Positions 8,285-16,821 of a stretch of 64,000 bases of DNA are shown here, one piece after another. This stretch comes from Streptomyces sp. 3214.6 (GTDB taxonomy: Bacteria; Actinomycetota; Actinomycetes; Streptomycetales; Streptomycetaceae): positions 7,564,001-7,628,000 of the forward strand of contig NZ_LT670819.1 of assembly GCF_900129855.1 (NCBI RefSeq). The letters run 5' to 3'. Within the stretch, counting starts at the first letter, position 1. The number at the start of each line of letters is the position of its first letter. The translations under genes and the position numbers were made by a program. The notes below the pieces were generated by a model. The model was not told the origin of the DNA and made no database searches. It was given only the letters and a program-made list of their open reading frames with translations.

Positions 8285-9651
8285 CGTCCCTCGTACTCCT
8301 CGGAGATCCGCTCGGCGATCTTCTGGGACTTCTTCAGGGCCGACTCGACGGACTGGCGGCCGGCGATGGCCGCGCTGATCTCCTGGGAGACCCTGGTGCC
8401 GAGGTCGGTGAACTCGGGGATGCCGACGAACTGGATGCCGGGCGCGGGCCGCGGCTGCACCCCGGGGTCGTTGGGTTTCGCCCCCTCGATGGCCTGTTTC
8501 GTCATCTCCTGGAAGGCGGCGGCCTCTTTCACGTAGTCGGCGTTCGTGTACGTCGACGCCCGCTTGCCGGCCGGCACGTTCGACCAGCCGATCTCCCGGC
8601 CGACCAGCTGTTCGTACTGCTTGCTCGACGCCCAGGAGACGAACTTCCAGGCCTTGTCGGCGTTGCGGGAGGCCTTCTGGATGCCCCAGGCCCAGGTGTA
8701 GAGCCAGCCGGAGGCGTCGGTTTGCTCCACGGGGGCGGGGGCGTATCCCATCCTGCCCTTGACCGGGGACTTCGCCGCCTCCAGGGAGCCGGCCGCGGAG
8801 GTGGCGTCATACCACATCGCGACCTTGCCCTGGGTCATGTTGTTCAGGCACTCGGCGAAGCCGGACTGGGCTGCCCCGGACTCGCCGTGGGCGCGGACGA
8901 GGTCGACATAGAACGCCGTCGCCTTCGCGAAGGCGGGCGAGTCGAGCCGTGCCTTCCAGTCCTTGTCGAACCAGGTGCCGCCGAAGGTGTTCACGACGGT
9001 CGTCAGGGGCGCCATCACCTCGCCCCAGCCGGGCAGTCCGCGCAGACAGATGCCCTTCATGCCGGGTTCCGCGCCGTCCGCCTTCGCCGCGAGGTCGGCG
9101 ACCTGCTGCCAGGTGGGGTGCGCGGGCATCGTCAGGCCCTTCGCCGCGAACACGTCCTTGCGGTACATCAGGAAGGACGACTCGCCGTAGAAGGGCTGGC
9201 CGTAGAGCTTGCCGTCGTCCGCGGTGAGGGATTCGCGCATCGGCTTCAGGACGTCCTGCTCGTCGTAGCCGGGGTCCTTCGCGACGTATCCGTTCATGGC
9301 CTGCAGCCAGCCGTTGCGGGCGTAGATCGGTATCTCGTAGTTCGACAGGGTCGCCACGTCGTACTGGCCCGCCTGGTTGGCGAAGTCCTGGCTGATCTTG
9401 TCGCGGACGTCGTTCTCCGGCAGGACGGTGAAGCTGACCTTGATGCCGGTCTCCTTGGTGAAGTGGTCGGCGGTGAGCTTCTGCAACTCCGTCATCTGCG
9501 GGTTGTTGACCATGAGGACGTTGATGGAGTCGCCGCCGGAACCCGCCCCGCCGGCCCCGGCCCAGCAGCCGGAGAGCAGCGGGGCGAGCAGCGTCCCTGC
9601 GGCGACCGCGGCGAGTGTGGCTCGCGGCCTCCGTCGGCTCTGGGTTCGCAT
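8281..9651 (-). CDS. Extracellular solute-binding lipoprotein, polyol/sugar CUT1 type
   Basis: This 456-residue protein has a lipoprotein signal with lipobox LLSGC (Cys at residue 29) and a family 1 binding-protein body (VLMVNNPQMTELQKLTADHF). Family 1 proteins capture oligosaccharides or polyols at the outer face of the membrane. It is the first importer gene after the DeoR-type regulator and is coupled to the MalF permease by an ATGA overlap. The adjacent alcohol dehydrogenase makes a polyol ligand likely (inference). Confidence 0.9.
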   Translation of the reverse strand: MRTQSRRRPRATLAAVAAGTLLAPLLSGCWAGAGGAGSGGDSINVLMVNNPQMTELQKLTADHFTKETGIKVSFTVLPENDVRDKISQDFANQAGQYDVATLSNYEIPIYARNGWLQAMNGYVAKDPGYDEQDVLKPMRESLTADDGKLYGQPFYGESSFLMYRKDVFAAKGLTMPAHPTWQQVADLAAKADGAEPGMKGICLRGLPGWGEVMAPLTTVVNTFGGTWFDKDWKARLDSPAFAKATAFYVDLVRAHGESGAAQSGFAECLNNMTQGKVAMWYDATSAAGSLEAAKSPVKGRMGYAPAPVEQTDASGWLYTWAWGIQKASRNADKAWKFVSWASSKQYEQLVGREIGWSNVPAGKRASTYTNADYVKEAAAFQEMTKQAIEGAKPNDPGVQPRPAPGIQFVGIPEFTDLGTRVSQEISAAIAGRQSVESALKKSQKIAERISEEYEGR

Positions 9652-9678
9652 GGATCACTCCTGGACGTAAGGGGAGAT

Positions 9679-9710
9679 CTAGGGCGTCGAGCGGCATGGA
9701 GGTGCCCTAG
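9679..9710. promoter_or_regulatory. Inverted repeat upstream of the polyol binding-protein gene
   Basis: CTAGGGC (9679-9685) is repeated inverted as GCCCTAG (9704-9710) around an 18-bp spacer, 28 bp upstream of the binding-protein start and downstream of deoR. CTAG is rare in streptomycete DNA. It may be an operator for the DeoR-type regulator or a weak terminator after it. Confidence 0.45.
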
Positions 9711-9744
9711 GGGGTGAGTTGGATTTACGAACCGGGTCGGTCCG

Positions 9745-9756
9745 GTACGGCCGTAC
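9745..9756. promoter_or_regulatory. 12-bp perfect palindrome GTACGGCCGTAC
   Basis: A perfect palindrome lies 18 bp downstream of the deoR stop codon and about 95 bp upstream of the binding-protein start. It could be a binding site for the DeoR-type regulator; the role is not proven by sequence. Confidence 0.35.
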
Positions 9757-9773
9757 GAGGGTGGGTCGGTTTT

Positions 9774-10544
9774 TCAAACCCTGATGATCTGGGGTCCCAG
9801 CAGTGAGTAGCGGTGGGCTTCGGCCGCCGGGAGCAGGGTGCTCGTCACGATCGTCTCCAGCGTGCCCACCTCGGCGAACCGGCAGAAGCTGACCGCGCCG
9901 AACTTGGTGTGGACGCCCGCGAAGACCACGCGCCGGGCCGCCCGCACGGCCTGCGCCTTGACCTCGCCCACGGCCGGGTCCGGGGTGGTCAGACCGTGCT
10001 CGCGGGAGATGCCGTTGGCGCCGAGATAGGCGAGGTCGACGACGAAGCCGGCCAGCATCTTCGTCGTCCAGTGGTCGACCGTGGCCAGCGTGCCGGAGCG
10101 GACCCGGCCGCCGAGCAGCAGCACGGACGTGTTCTCCCTCCCGGCGAGCGCGCCCGCGACCGGCAGGGACGCGGTGACCACGGTCAGCGGCCGGTCCCTG
10201 GGCAGCGCCTCGGCGATGAGCTGCGGGGTGAAGCCCTCGTCGACGAAGACGGTCTCCGCGTCCCCGGCCAGGGCGGCCGCCGCAGCGGCGATCCGGCGCT
10301 TCTCGGGTACGTGGCTGGTGGCGCGGAAGGCCAGCGTGGTCTCGAAGCCGGCGCTCTCCACGGGGTAGGCGCCGCCGTGCGTACGGCGCACCAGCCCGTG
10401 GTCCTCCAGGGCGCGCAGATCCCGCCGTACGGTCTCCCTGGCCACGCCCAGTTCGGCGGCGAGCGCGGCGACGTCGACCGAGCCGGTGGCCCGCGCGGTG
10501 CGCACGATCTCGCGTCGCCGCTCCTCCGCCGTCCTCGGGGTCAT
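9774..10544 (-). CDS. DeoR/GlpR family transcriptional regulator of the polyol operon
   Basis: This 256-residue protein has an N-terminal DeoR winged helix (about residues 5-60: VAALAAELGVARETVRRDLRALEDHGLVRRTHGG) and a DeoRC sugar-phosphate sensor domain (VFVDEGFT, VTASLPVA, LLGGRVR). Such regulators usually repress neighbouring sugar or polyol genes until a phosphorylated sugar accumulates. It is upstream of and in the same direction as the importer and dehydrogenase, with 122 bp between. That gap holds two palindromic elements. Confidence 0.9.
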   Translation of the reverse strand: MTPRTAEERRREIVRTARATGSVDVAALAAELGVARETVRRDLRALEDHGLVRRTHGGAYPVESAGFETTLAFRATSHVPEKRRIAAAAAALAGDAETVFVDEGFTPQLIAEALPRDRPLTVVTASLPVAGALAGRENTSVLLLGGRVRSGTLATVDHWTTKMLAGFVVDLAYLGANGISREHGLTTPDPAVGEVKAQAVRAARRVVFAGVHTKFGAVSFCRFAEVGTLETIVTSTLLPAAEAHRYSLLGPQIIRV

Positions 10545-10840
10545 GCCGTCACCTCGCTCTCCCGCCGTCCTGCCCGTTCGGGCCCGGTGCGGCCCATGGG
10601 GGAAGTTCTACAGCGGGTGCGCGGCACTGACCAGGCCTGTTGCAGGCCCGTCGCTGCCCGTCTCGGCCCGTTTCCCCGTCCCGGCCGCCCGCCTCGGACC
10701 TGCGGCGGAGCCGGAGGACGGGTGGGTTCGGGCAGCGCGCGTGCCCGGATACGGCGGCGGGCGGGCCCGTTCGGTGCCCGCCCGCCTCCCGCGAGGTGTG
10801 CTTCTCGGCCGGTACGGCCGGTATCCGGTACGGCGATGGG
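10545..10840. other. Intergenic region between udh and deoR
   Basis: These 296 bp hold no convincing gene. The distal half carries a strong hairpin that ends the udh transcript; the deoR promoter must lie in the proximal part, where I see no clear consensus boxes. Confidence 0.6.
10756..10786 (-). terminator. Strong hairpin downstream of udh
   Basis: GGCGGGCGGGC (10756-10766) pairs perfectly with GCCCGCCCGCC (10776-10786) around a 9-nt loop. It is about 55 bp after the udh stop (minus strand). It should separate the udh transcript from deoR. Confidence 0.7.
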
Positions 10841-11650
10841 TCAGTACGGCCAGATCGGCGGGTCGCTGACGAAGTGGCCGCCCAGGTGGGCGTGGGCGAT
10901 GTTCTCCGGGTCCAGCTCGCCCTGCTCGGCGATCAGCTTCTCGGCGTACGGCTCGGAGTCGTCCTGCGGCTCGTAGCCGAGCGCCCGCGCGGAGCTCAGG
11001 TCCCACCACAGCCGGGTGTTCGCGGAGGAGCCGTACACGATCGTGTGGCCGACATCCTCGGCGGTCAGGGCCGCGTGGAAGAGGCGGGCGCCGTCGGCGG
11101 GGCTCATCCACACCGACAGCATCCGCACGCCGGTCGGCTCGGCGAAGCAGGAGCCGATGCGCACCGACACGCTCTCCAGGCCGTGCTTGTCCCAGTAGAG
11201 CTGGGCGAGGTCCTCGCCGAACGACTTGGACAGGCCGTAGAAGGTGTCCGGGCGGTGCGGGGTGTCGACGGGGATCAGGGGGTCGTCGCCCTGGGGGCGG
11301 GGGGTGAAGCCGACCGCGTGGTTGGAGGAGGCGAAGACGATCCGGCCGACGCCCTCTTCGCGGGCCGCCTCGTACAGGTGGTAGGTGCCCTCGATGTTCG
11401 CCTTGAGGATCTTCTCGAAGGGGGCTTCCAGGGAGATGCCGGCGAGGTGGAGGATCGCATCTACGCCCCGCACGGCCTCCCGGACCGCCTCCCGGTCGGC
11501 CAGGTCCGCGACGATCGCGTCCGGCTCGCCGTCGATCGGGCGCAGGTCGAACAGGCGCAGCTCGTAGCCGTAGGCCGGCAGCAGGTCCCGCATCAGGGTG
11601 CCGAGGCCGCCTGCGGCGCCGGTGAGCAGGACGGTGCGCGGAGCGGGCAT
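10841..11650 (-). CDS. udh: Uronate dehydrogenase (NAD-dependent)
   Basis: This 269-residue short-chain dehydrogenase/epimerase-fold enzyme has the NAD motif TGAAGGLGTLM at the N-terminus and the Tyr-Lys pair in YGLSKSFGEDLA. The SSNHAVGF segment is characteristic of uronate dehydrogenases. The enzyme oxidises D-galacturonate or D-glucuronate to the aldarolactone, the first step of the oxidative uronate pathway. The ATG at 11650 has AGGAGACCCGAGG in front of it; a longer frame exists but has no better site. It is divergent from kdgD, the later step of the same pathway, across mirrored promoters with shared operator-like motifs. This context strongly supports the assignment. Confidence 0.88.
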   Translation of the reverse strand: MPAPRTVLLTGAAGGLGTLMRDLLPAYGYELRLFDLRPIDGEPDAIVADLADREAVREAVRGVDAILHLAGISLEAPFEKILKANIEGTYHLYEAAREEGVGRIVFASSNHAVGFTPRPQGDDPLIPVDTPHRPDTFYGLSKSFGEDLAQLYWDKHGLESVSVRIGSCFAEPTGVRMLSVWMSPADGARLFHAALTAEDVGHTIVYGSSANTRLWWDLSSARALGYEPQDDSEPYAEKLIAEQGELDPENIAHAHLGGHFVSDPPIWPY

Positions 11651-11712
11651 CCTCGGGTCTCCTTGGATCGGTCGCGGGACTGTTCGCAGCGGCGGACGCA
11701 TGCGTGGCCATA

Positions 11713-11728
11713 GTTCACATTCGTGGAC
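11713..11728. promoter_or_regulatory. Candidate IclR-type operator at the udh promoter
   Basis: GTTCACATTCGTGGAC is an imperfect 16-bp palindrome (GTTCA...TGGAC). It abuts the -10-like box of the udh promoter on the downstream side. Related 16-mers occur at the kdgD promoter and near the IclR/aldehyde dehydrogenase pair. Confidence 0.55.
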
Positions 11729-11758
11729 ACGCTAAGGAGCCACGGCGTCACCCGTCAA
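11729..11758 (-). promoter_or_regulatory. Putative udh promoter
   Basis: Read on the minus strand: TTGACG (11758-11753), an 18-bp spacer, TAGCGT (11734-11729). The kdgD promoter on the opposite strand has the same architecture, including a shared 10-mer CCTTAGCGTG over the -10 region. Confidence 0.65.
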
Positions 11759-11807
11759 GGGTTCAGCATGCCTGGCAAAACTGCTGGTGTCTCGGGGGTT
11801 GGTCGGC

Positions 11808-11837
11808 TTGACCGGGCTCGATCGGGCACCTTAGCGT
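11808..11837 (+). promoter_or_regulatory. Putative kdgD promoter
   Basis: TTGACC (11808-11813), 18-bp spacer, TAGCGT (11832-11837). Transcription would start near 11844, within the first of two operator-like repeats. It mirrors the udh promoter. Confidence 0.65.
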
Positions 11838-11843
11838 GAGCCT

Positions 11844-11878
11844 GTTCAGGAATATGGACGCTGCTCAAGAATATGGAC
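11844..11878. promoter_or_regulatory. Two operator-like repeats at the kdgD transcription start
   Basis: GTTCAGGAATATGGAC (11844-11859) and GCTCAAGAATATGGAC (11863-11878) are near-identical 16-mers with 19-bp period. They overlap the expected start of transcription, a position suited to repression. They resemble the motifs at 11713 and 46874. Confidence 0.6.
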
Positions 11879-11890
11879 TCGGGAGAGCCT

Positions 11891-12835
11891 GTGACGTCAG
11901 CCCCGCTCGCCGCCCGCCTCCGCGTCCCCAGCGGACCGCTGTTCTTCCCCGTGACCGCCTACGGCCCCGACGGCTCCCTCGACCTCGACGTCTACCGCGC
12001 CCACGTCCGCCGTGGAGTGGAGGCCGGCTCCGCGGCCGTCTTCGCCTGCTGCGGCACCGGAGAGTTCCACGCGCTCACCCCGGAGGAGTTCGAGCGGTGC
12101 GTACGGGCGGCCGTCGAGGAGACCGACGGGCGGGTGCCGGTGATCGCCGGCGCCGGATACGGGACCGCGCTCGCCGTGCGCTACGCCGGGCTGGCGGAGG
12201 CGGCCGGAGCGGACGGCCTGCTCGCCCTGCCGCCCTACCTCGTCGTCGCCGCCCAGGAGGGCCTGCTGCGCCACTACCGGGAGGTGACGGCGGCGACCCG
12301 GCTCCCCGTGATCGTCTACCAGCGCGACAACGCCGTCTTCACCCCGGAGACCGTCGTCGCACTCGCCCGAACCGAGGGGATCATCGGCCTCAAGGACGGC
12401 CTCGGCGACCTCGACCTGATGCAGCGGATCATCAGCGCCGTCCGCACCGAGGTCCCCGGCGACTTCCTCTACTTCAACGGCCTGCCGACCGCCGAACAGA
12501 CCCAGCTCGCCTACCGGGCCCTCGGCGTCACCCTCTACTCCTCGGCCGTGTTCTGCTTCGCCCCCGAGATCGCCCTCGCCTTCCACCGGGCCCTCACCAC
12601 CGGCGACGACACCACCGCCCACCGCCTCCTCGACGGCTTCTACCGGCCGTTCGTCGAACTGCGCGCCCAGGGCCGCGGTTACGCCGTCTCCCTCGTCAAG
12701 GCCGGCGTCCGGCTGCGCGGCCTCGACGTCGGGGAAGTCCGCCCGCCGCTGCACGAACCGAGCGAGGATCATGTCAAGCAACTCGCCCAGGTGATCGAAC
12801 GCGGCTATGCGCTGCTGGAGGAGGACAAGGCGTGA
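11891..12835 (+). CDS. kdgD: 5-dehydro-4-deoxyglucarate dehydratase (decarboxylating)
   Basis: This 314-residue DHDPS-superfamily enzyme has GTGEFHALTPEEF near residue 55, the YQRDN tyrosine region near 145 and the Schiff-base lysine in IIGLKDGLGDLD near 170. These are typical of KdgD, which converts 5-dehydro-4-deoxyglucarate to 2-oxoglutarate semialdehyde, CO2 and water. The GTG at 11891 is preferred because GGGAGA lies 5 bp upstream; an in-frame ATG at 11873 lies inside an operator-like repeat. It is divergent from udh and overlaps the next gene by GTGA. The product should be used by the aldehyde dehydrogenase at 46961. Confidence 0.9.
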   Translation: MTSAPLAARLRVPSGPLFFPVTAYGPDGSLDLDVYRAHVRRGVEAGSAAVFACCGTGEFHALTPEEFERCVRAAVEETDGRVPVIAGAGYGTALAVRYAGLAEAAGADGLLALPPYLVVAAQEGLLRHYREVTAATRLPVIVYQRDNAVFTPETVVALARTEGIIGLKDGLGDLDLMQRIISAVRTEVPGDFLYFNGLPTAEQTQLAYRALGVTLYSSAVFCFAPEIALAFHRALTTGDDTTAHRLLDGFYRPFVELRAQGRGYAVSLVKAGVRLRGLDVGEVRPPLHEPSEDHVKQLAQVIERGYALLEEDKA

Positions 12836-13995
12836 AGGCGTCGGCATTCGTCTACCCCTGGGACGTCATCGGCGATCCCGCGGCCCCGGCCCGTATCGCC
12901 GCGCTCGGCGTGGAACAGGTGACCCTCGCCGCCGCCTACCACTCCACCCGCGCCCTCACCCCCCGCCACCCGCGCCACCGCATCGTCACGGCCGAGCACG
13001 CCGCCGTGCTGTACCCGCCGGACGCCCGCTGGGAGGGCCGTGCCCTGCGCCCGTACCCGGCCGGCGAGTGGGCCCCGGGCGACGCCTACGGGGAGGCCGC
13101 AGAGGCGCTCGCGGGGGCCGGGCTCGACGTGCACACCTGGGTGGTCCTCGCGCACAACTCCCGCCTGGGCGCCGACCATCCGGACACCTCCGTCGTCAAC
13201 GCCTACGGCGACCGCTACCCGTGGGCCCCCTGCATCGCACAGCCCGCCACGCGCGCGTACCTCGTCGACCTCGCCGCCGAAGCCGCCGTACGCCCCGGCG
13301 CGGGCGGCACCGAACTGGAGTCCCTCGGCTGGTACGGGCTGCAGCATCTGCACGCCCATGACAAGACCGGCGGCGTCGGCCTCGGGGACGCCGGCCAGTA
13401 CCTGATGGCGCTCTGCTTCTGCCCCGCCTGCCGGGCCGGCTACGGCGCCCAGGGCCTGGACGCCGACGCGCTCGCCGCCGCCGTACGGGAGGCGCTGGAG
13501 CCGCTCTGGCGGGGGGCGCCCGACGACGGGGACTGGGCGGGGGTCGAGAAGCTGCTCGGGCAGGAGACGGCGGCGGCCACGCGCGCGTGGCGCGACGACA
13601 CCGCCCGCACGCTCCAGGAGAGCGCGGTCGGGGCGGTGCGCGGCGCCGCGCGCGACGGCTTCCAGGTCCTGCTGCACGCCGACCCCGTGACGTACCACGT
13701 GGGCGCCAACCCGGGCGTCGACCCCGCGCACATCCTGTCCGTCGCGGACGGCGTCGTCGTCCCCTGCGCCGGCGGCCCCGCCCTGCTGACGCCCTTCGCC
13801 GGGCAGGGCCGCGCGGACGCGGTCGTCGCCGCCAACCTCGGCGTCGTCTCCGGCATGGGCGGCAGTCCGGGCACCCTCTCCGCCGACGCCGCGCGGGCCC
13901 GGGAGCTCGGCGCGACGGAACTGCGGCTCTATCACGCCGGGCTGGCGTCGGACGACGACCTGGAAGCGGTGCGCTCGGCGCTCGCCGGGCGCTGA
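12832..13995 (+). CDS. Conserved protein of unknown function coupled to kdgD (possible TIM-barrel hydrolase-like)
   Basis: This 387-residue protein is cytosolic (no signal, no membrane segments). Its GTG start overlaps the kdgD stop by four bases, so the two are probably made together. Visible landmarks are an N-terminal SAFVYPWDVIGD, a WVVLAHNSRLG segment near residue 105, ESLGWYG near 165, a small cysteine cluster CFCPAC near residue 195, and LLHADPV near 280. The alternation of strands and helices and the placing of conserved acids suggest a (beta/alpha)8 glycoside-hydrolase-like fold, but I do not recognise a characterised family. A role in sugar-acid metabolism (lactone opening, isomerisation, or a missing dehydration step) is inferred only from coupling to kdgD. 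The C-terminal 64 bp overlap the convergent MFS gene. Confidence 0.8.
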   Translation: MKASAFVYPWDVIGDPAAPARIAALGVEQVTLAAAYHSTRALTPRHPRHRIVTAEHAAVLYPPDARWEGRALRPYPAGEWAPGDAYGEAAEALAGAGLDVHTWVVLAHNSRLGADHPDTSVVNAYGDRYPWAPCIAQPATRAYLVDLAAEAAVRPGAGGTELESLGWYGLQHLHAHDKTGGVGLGDAGQYLMALCFCPACRAGYGAQGLDADALAAAVREALEPLWRGAPDDGDWAGVEKLLGQETAAATRAWRDDTARTLQESAVGAVRGAARDGFQVLLHADPVTYHVGANPGVDPAHILSVADGVVVPCAGGPALLTPFAGQGRADAVVAANLGVVSGMGGSPGTLSADAARARELGATELRLYHAGLASDDDLEAVRSALAGR

Positions 13996-15164
13996 AGGAG
14001 CAGGGCGGCCGTCACCGACAGGCATACCCCCAGGGCGAGCAACAGGGGGCGGTGGTCGACGAGTTCGACCAGTGCCGCCCCCGCCGCGAGCCCGACGGCG
14101 TTCGGCGCGTACAGCAGCGTCCCGGCCGTGGCGGTGACCCGGCCGAGCAGCGCGTCCGGCGTCTCCCGCTGTACGGCGGTCAGCGCGGCGATCAGCACAC
14201 AGGGCAGCCCGGCCCCGACGGCCGCGCCGCACATCAGGGCGAGCGGGTCCGAGGGGACGGCCCGCGCGGCGACCGCGACGGCCGTCAGACCGATCCCGTA
14301 CGCGGCGAACCGGCGTGGCCCCAGCCACCGCAGCGCGGGCCCCGACAGCAGTCCCACCGCGACCGAACCGGCGCCCTGGACGGCGTACAGCGCGCCCGCG
14401 TACGCGGGGGAGCGGCCGAGGCCCTCGACGACGGCGTAGACCAGCGCGCCGTTGACACCCGCGAACAGCATCGTCGCACCGCCGGCCAGGACCAGCGGGC
14501 GCAGCGCCGGGTGCGCCCACAGGAAGCGCGCGCCCTCGGCCGTCCGCGCCCGCAGACCGCCGGTGGCCCGCCGCGGCCTTTCCTCACGCACCCGCACGCG
14601 CGCGTACAGCCCCGCCGCGGCGACGAAGCTCGCGGCGTCCAGCAGCGCCACGCCCGCGCCGCCGTACGCCGCGTACAAGCCCGCGCCCGCCAGGGGAGCG
14701 ACCAGCTTCATGCCCTCCACGGCTGTCGTGCGCAGCCCGTTGAAGTCGCCGAGCAGCTCCGGGGCGACAGCGGCGGCGACGAGCCCGGACTCGGCCGCGT
14801 CGGCCACCACCGAGGCGGCGCCGTACAGCACCAGCACCGCGAACAGCAGCCACAGCCGGCCGGGGGAGTCGACGCCGAGGACGGTGAGCAGCAGGGCGGC
14901 CGGGCCCAGGTTGAGGGCGATGAGCAGGGGGCGGCGGCGGGCGCGGTCGGCGAAAGTGCCCAGCAGCGGGCCGGCCAGGGTCGGAGCCCACAGCGCGAGC
15001 ACACACAGCGCCGCAAGCCCGTTCGAACCGGTGAGGTCCTTCACCCACACACCGGACGCCAGCCACAACGCCGACGTACCGAACCCGGAGACCACCAGCG
15101 CCGCCAGACAGATCGCCGCGTCGCGGTCCCGCAGGACGCGCACCACGGACCAGTTCTTCGTCAT
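13932..15164 (-). CDS. MFS transporter (macrolide-efflux-like)
   Basis: This 410-residue protein has about twelve hydrophobic segments and an MFS motif A-like loop (GPLLGTFADRARRRPLL) after TM2. It probably exports a small hydrophobic compound; the substrate is not known. The start MTKNWSVVRVLRDRDAA is the most upstream plausible ATG. Its 3' end overlaps the convergent unknown gene by 64 bp. It is divergent from the TIGR03086 gene. Confidence 0.85.
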   Translation of the reverse strand: MTKNWSVVRVLRDRDAAICLAALVVSGFGTSALWLASGVWVKDLTGSNGLAALCVLALWAPTLAGPLLGTFADRARRRPLLIALNLGPAALLLTVLGVDSPGRLWLLFAVLVLYGAASVVADAAESGLVAAAVAPELLGDFNGLRTTAVEGMKLVAPLAGAGLYAAYGGAGVALLDAASFVAAAGLYARVRVREERPRRATGGLRARTAEGARFLWAHPALRPLVLAGGATMLFAGVNGALVYAVVEGLGRSPAYAGALYAVQGAGSVAVGLLSGPALRWLGPRRFAAYGIGLTAVAVAARAVPSDPLALMCGAAVGAGLPCVLIAALTAVQRETPDALLGRVTATAGTLLYAPNAVGLAAGAALVELVDHRPLLLALGVCLSVTAALLLQRPASAERTASRSSSDASPA

Positions 15165-15296
15165 GCCTGGTCATCGTGGGTCTAAGGAGGCCCTCCCCGC
15201 ATCGGGCAGGTGCCCTACGCGCGGCGGACGGACCCCGGACGGACCACGGGCGGACCCCGGCCGATGAGTTCTCGGCGGGCGGGCGGTCTACCTTCC

Positions 15297-15887
15297 ATGA
15301 CCGACACGACGACTCTTGACCTCGAACCGCAGGCCCGGATCATCGCGCGCCTCGCGGCGGGCGTCCGTGACGAGCAGCTCGCGGATCCGACGCCCTGCCC
15401 GGGCACCGCGGTCCGCAACCTGCTCGGGCATCTGACCGGCCTCGCCGGCGCCTTCCGCGACGCCGCCCGCAAGGACCTCGGGTCCACGACCGACACCCCG
15501 CCGGACACCACCGCGACGGACATCGGCCCCGGCTGGCGCGAGGAACTGCCCAAGGTGCTCGACGAACTCGCCGACGCCTGGCGCGACCCGGCCGCCTGGA
15601 CCGGCATGACCCGCGCGGGCGGCGTCGACCTGCCCGGCGGCGTCGCGGCCGCCGTCGCCGTCGACGAACTCGTCATCCATGGCTGGGACCTGGCCCGGGC
15701 CACCGGGCAGGAGTACACGCCCGACCCGGCCGCGCTGCGGACCTCGCACGACTTCCTGCGGGCGGCCGCCGAGGAGTCGGACCGCGGGAACGGCATCTTC
15801 GGCCCCGTCGTGCCCGTCCCGGACGACGCCCCGCTGCTCGACCGGGCGGTCGGACTGAGCGGACGTGACCCGGGCTGGACGCCGTAG
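15297..15887 (+). CDS. TIGR03086 family metal-binding protein (mycothiol-dependent maleylpyruvate isomerase-like fold)
   Basis: This 196-residue protein has the DinB/maleylpyruvate isomerase-like four-helix fold with putative metal ligands in LLGHLTG near residue 45 and DELVIHGWDLARATG near residue 125. The family is abundant in actinobacteria and is associated with mycothiol-dependent chemistry, but most members have no known reaction. The ATG at 15297 was chosen because an upstream extension to 15210 has no family similarity. Confidence 0.8.
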   Translation: MTDTTTLDLEPQARIIARLAAGVRDEQLADPTPCPGTAVRNLLGHLTGLAGAFRDAARKDLGSTTDTPPDTTATDIGPGWREELPKVLDELADAWRDPAAWTGMTRAGGVDLPGGVAAAVAVDELVIHGWDLARATGQEYTPDPAALRTSHDFLRAAAEESDRGNGIFGPVVPVPDDAPLLDRAVGLSGRDPGWTP

Positions 15888-15974
15888 GACAGGTCCTGGC
15901 GCCGACCCGATGATCGTGTCGTAGACGGACCCGATCAGGGCGTGCCGGGCAGGCGCGAACCGTACGCTCCCCGT

Positions 15975-16736
15975 ATGCCCCTCAGCCTCACCATCCTCGG
16001 CACCGCCTCTTCGCACCCGGGGCCGGGCCGCCCCTGCTCCGGCTATCTGCTGCGTGGGGCGGGGGCCGAGGTCTGGGTGGACGCGGGGTTCGGGACGTTC
16101 GCGGAGTTGCGACGGCACACGGATCCCGACCGGCTCACGGCGATCTGGATCTCCCACCTCCACGCCAGTCACAGCGCCGATCTCCTCGCCGCCGCCCACG
16201 CCTTCGCCTACGGCGGGATGACCCCGCCGGCCCCGATCCCGGTGTACGCGCCGCTCGACTGCGCCCGTCGCCTGGCCGGCTTCCTCGGCCGCTCGGACGT
16301 ACGGTTCCTGAGCGAGGTCCTCGACTTCAGGCCCCTGTTCGACGGACACACCGTACGGCACTGGAACGTGCGCCTGACCTCGCGCGCCATGGCGCACGAC
16401 ACCGAGGCGTACGGGCTGCGGGCCGAGTGCCAGGGAAGCGTCTTCGCGTACTCGGGCGACAGCGGGCCGTGCGCCGCGCTCACCGAACTCGCCAGTGGGG
16501 CCGACCTGTTCCTGTGCGAGGCGGATCTCGACCGGCATCGCGAAGGCGAACACGAACAGCAGGTCCACCTCACCCCGGAGGACGCCGGCGACGCCGCCCG
16601 CAAGGCGGGGGTGCGGGAGCTGTACATCACCCACGTCGGGCCCGCCCTGACCCGGAAGGCCGCGACCGAGCGGGCCGCCGTCGTCTTCGACGGCCCGACC
16701 CGCACCGCACGCGAGGGCGAGACCATCCCCTTCTGA
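15975..16736 (+). CDS. MBL-fold metallohydrolase with an altered metal motif
   Basis: This 253-residue protein begins LTILGTASSHPGPGRPCSGYLL, typical of cytosolic RNase Z-like/ribonuclease-type metallo-beta-lactamase folds. The metal motif HxHxDH reads HLHASHSAD, so the Asp is replaced by Ser; later ligands YSGDSG (Asp) and THVGP (His) are present. The change may affect one metal site. The function is not known. It stands alone between the TIGR03086 gene and the pectin locus. Confidence 0.82.
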   Translation: MPLSLTILGTASSHPGPGRPCSGYLLRGAGAEVWVDAGFGTFAELRRHTDPDRLTAIWISHLHASHSADLLAAAHAFAYGGMTPPAPIPVYAPLDCARRLAGFLGRSDVRFLSEVLDFRPLFDGHTVRHWNVRLTSRAMAHDTEAYGLRAECQGSVFAYSGDSGPCAALTELASGADLFLCEADLDRHREGEHEQQVHLTPEDAGDAARKAGVRELYITHVGPALTRKAATERAAVVFDGPTRTAREGETIPF

Positions 16737-16821
16737 CCCCCGGGTCCCGACACGCCCTTCCGGCGCCTCTTCCCAACACCCCCCTCCAACACCTCTTTTG
16801 ACACTTCCTTTGTCGGAACCA

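Noticed and set aside
13932..13995. Frameshift at the overlap of the unknown gene and the MFS gene
   Set aside because: Both C-termini look natural; a 64-bp convergent overlap is acceptable.
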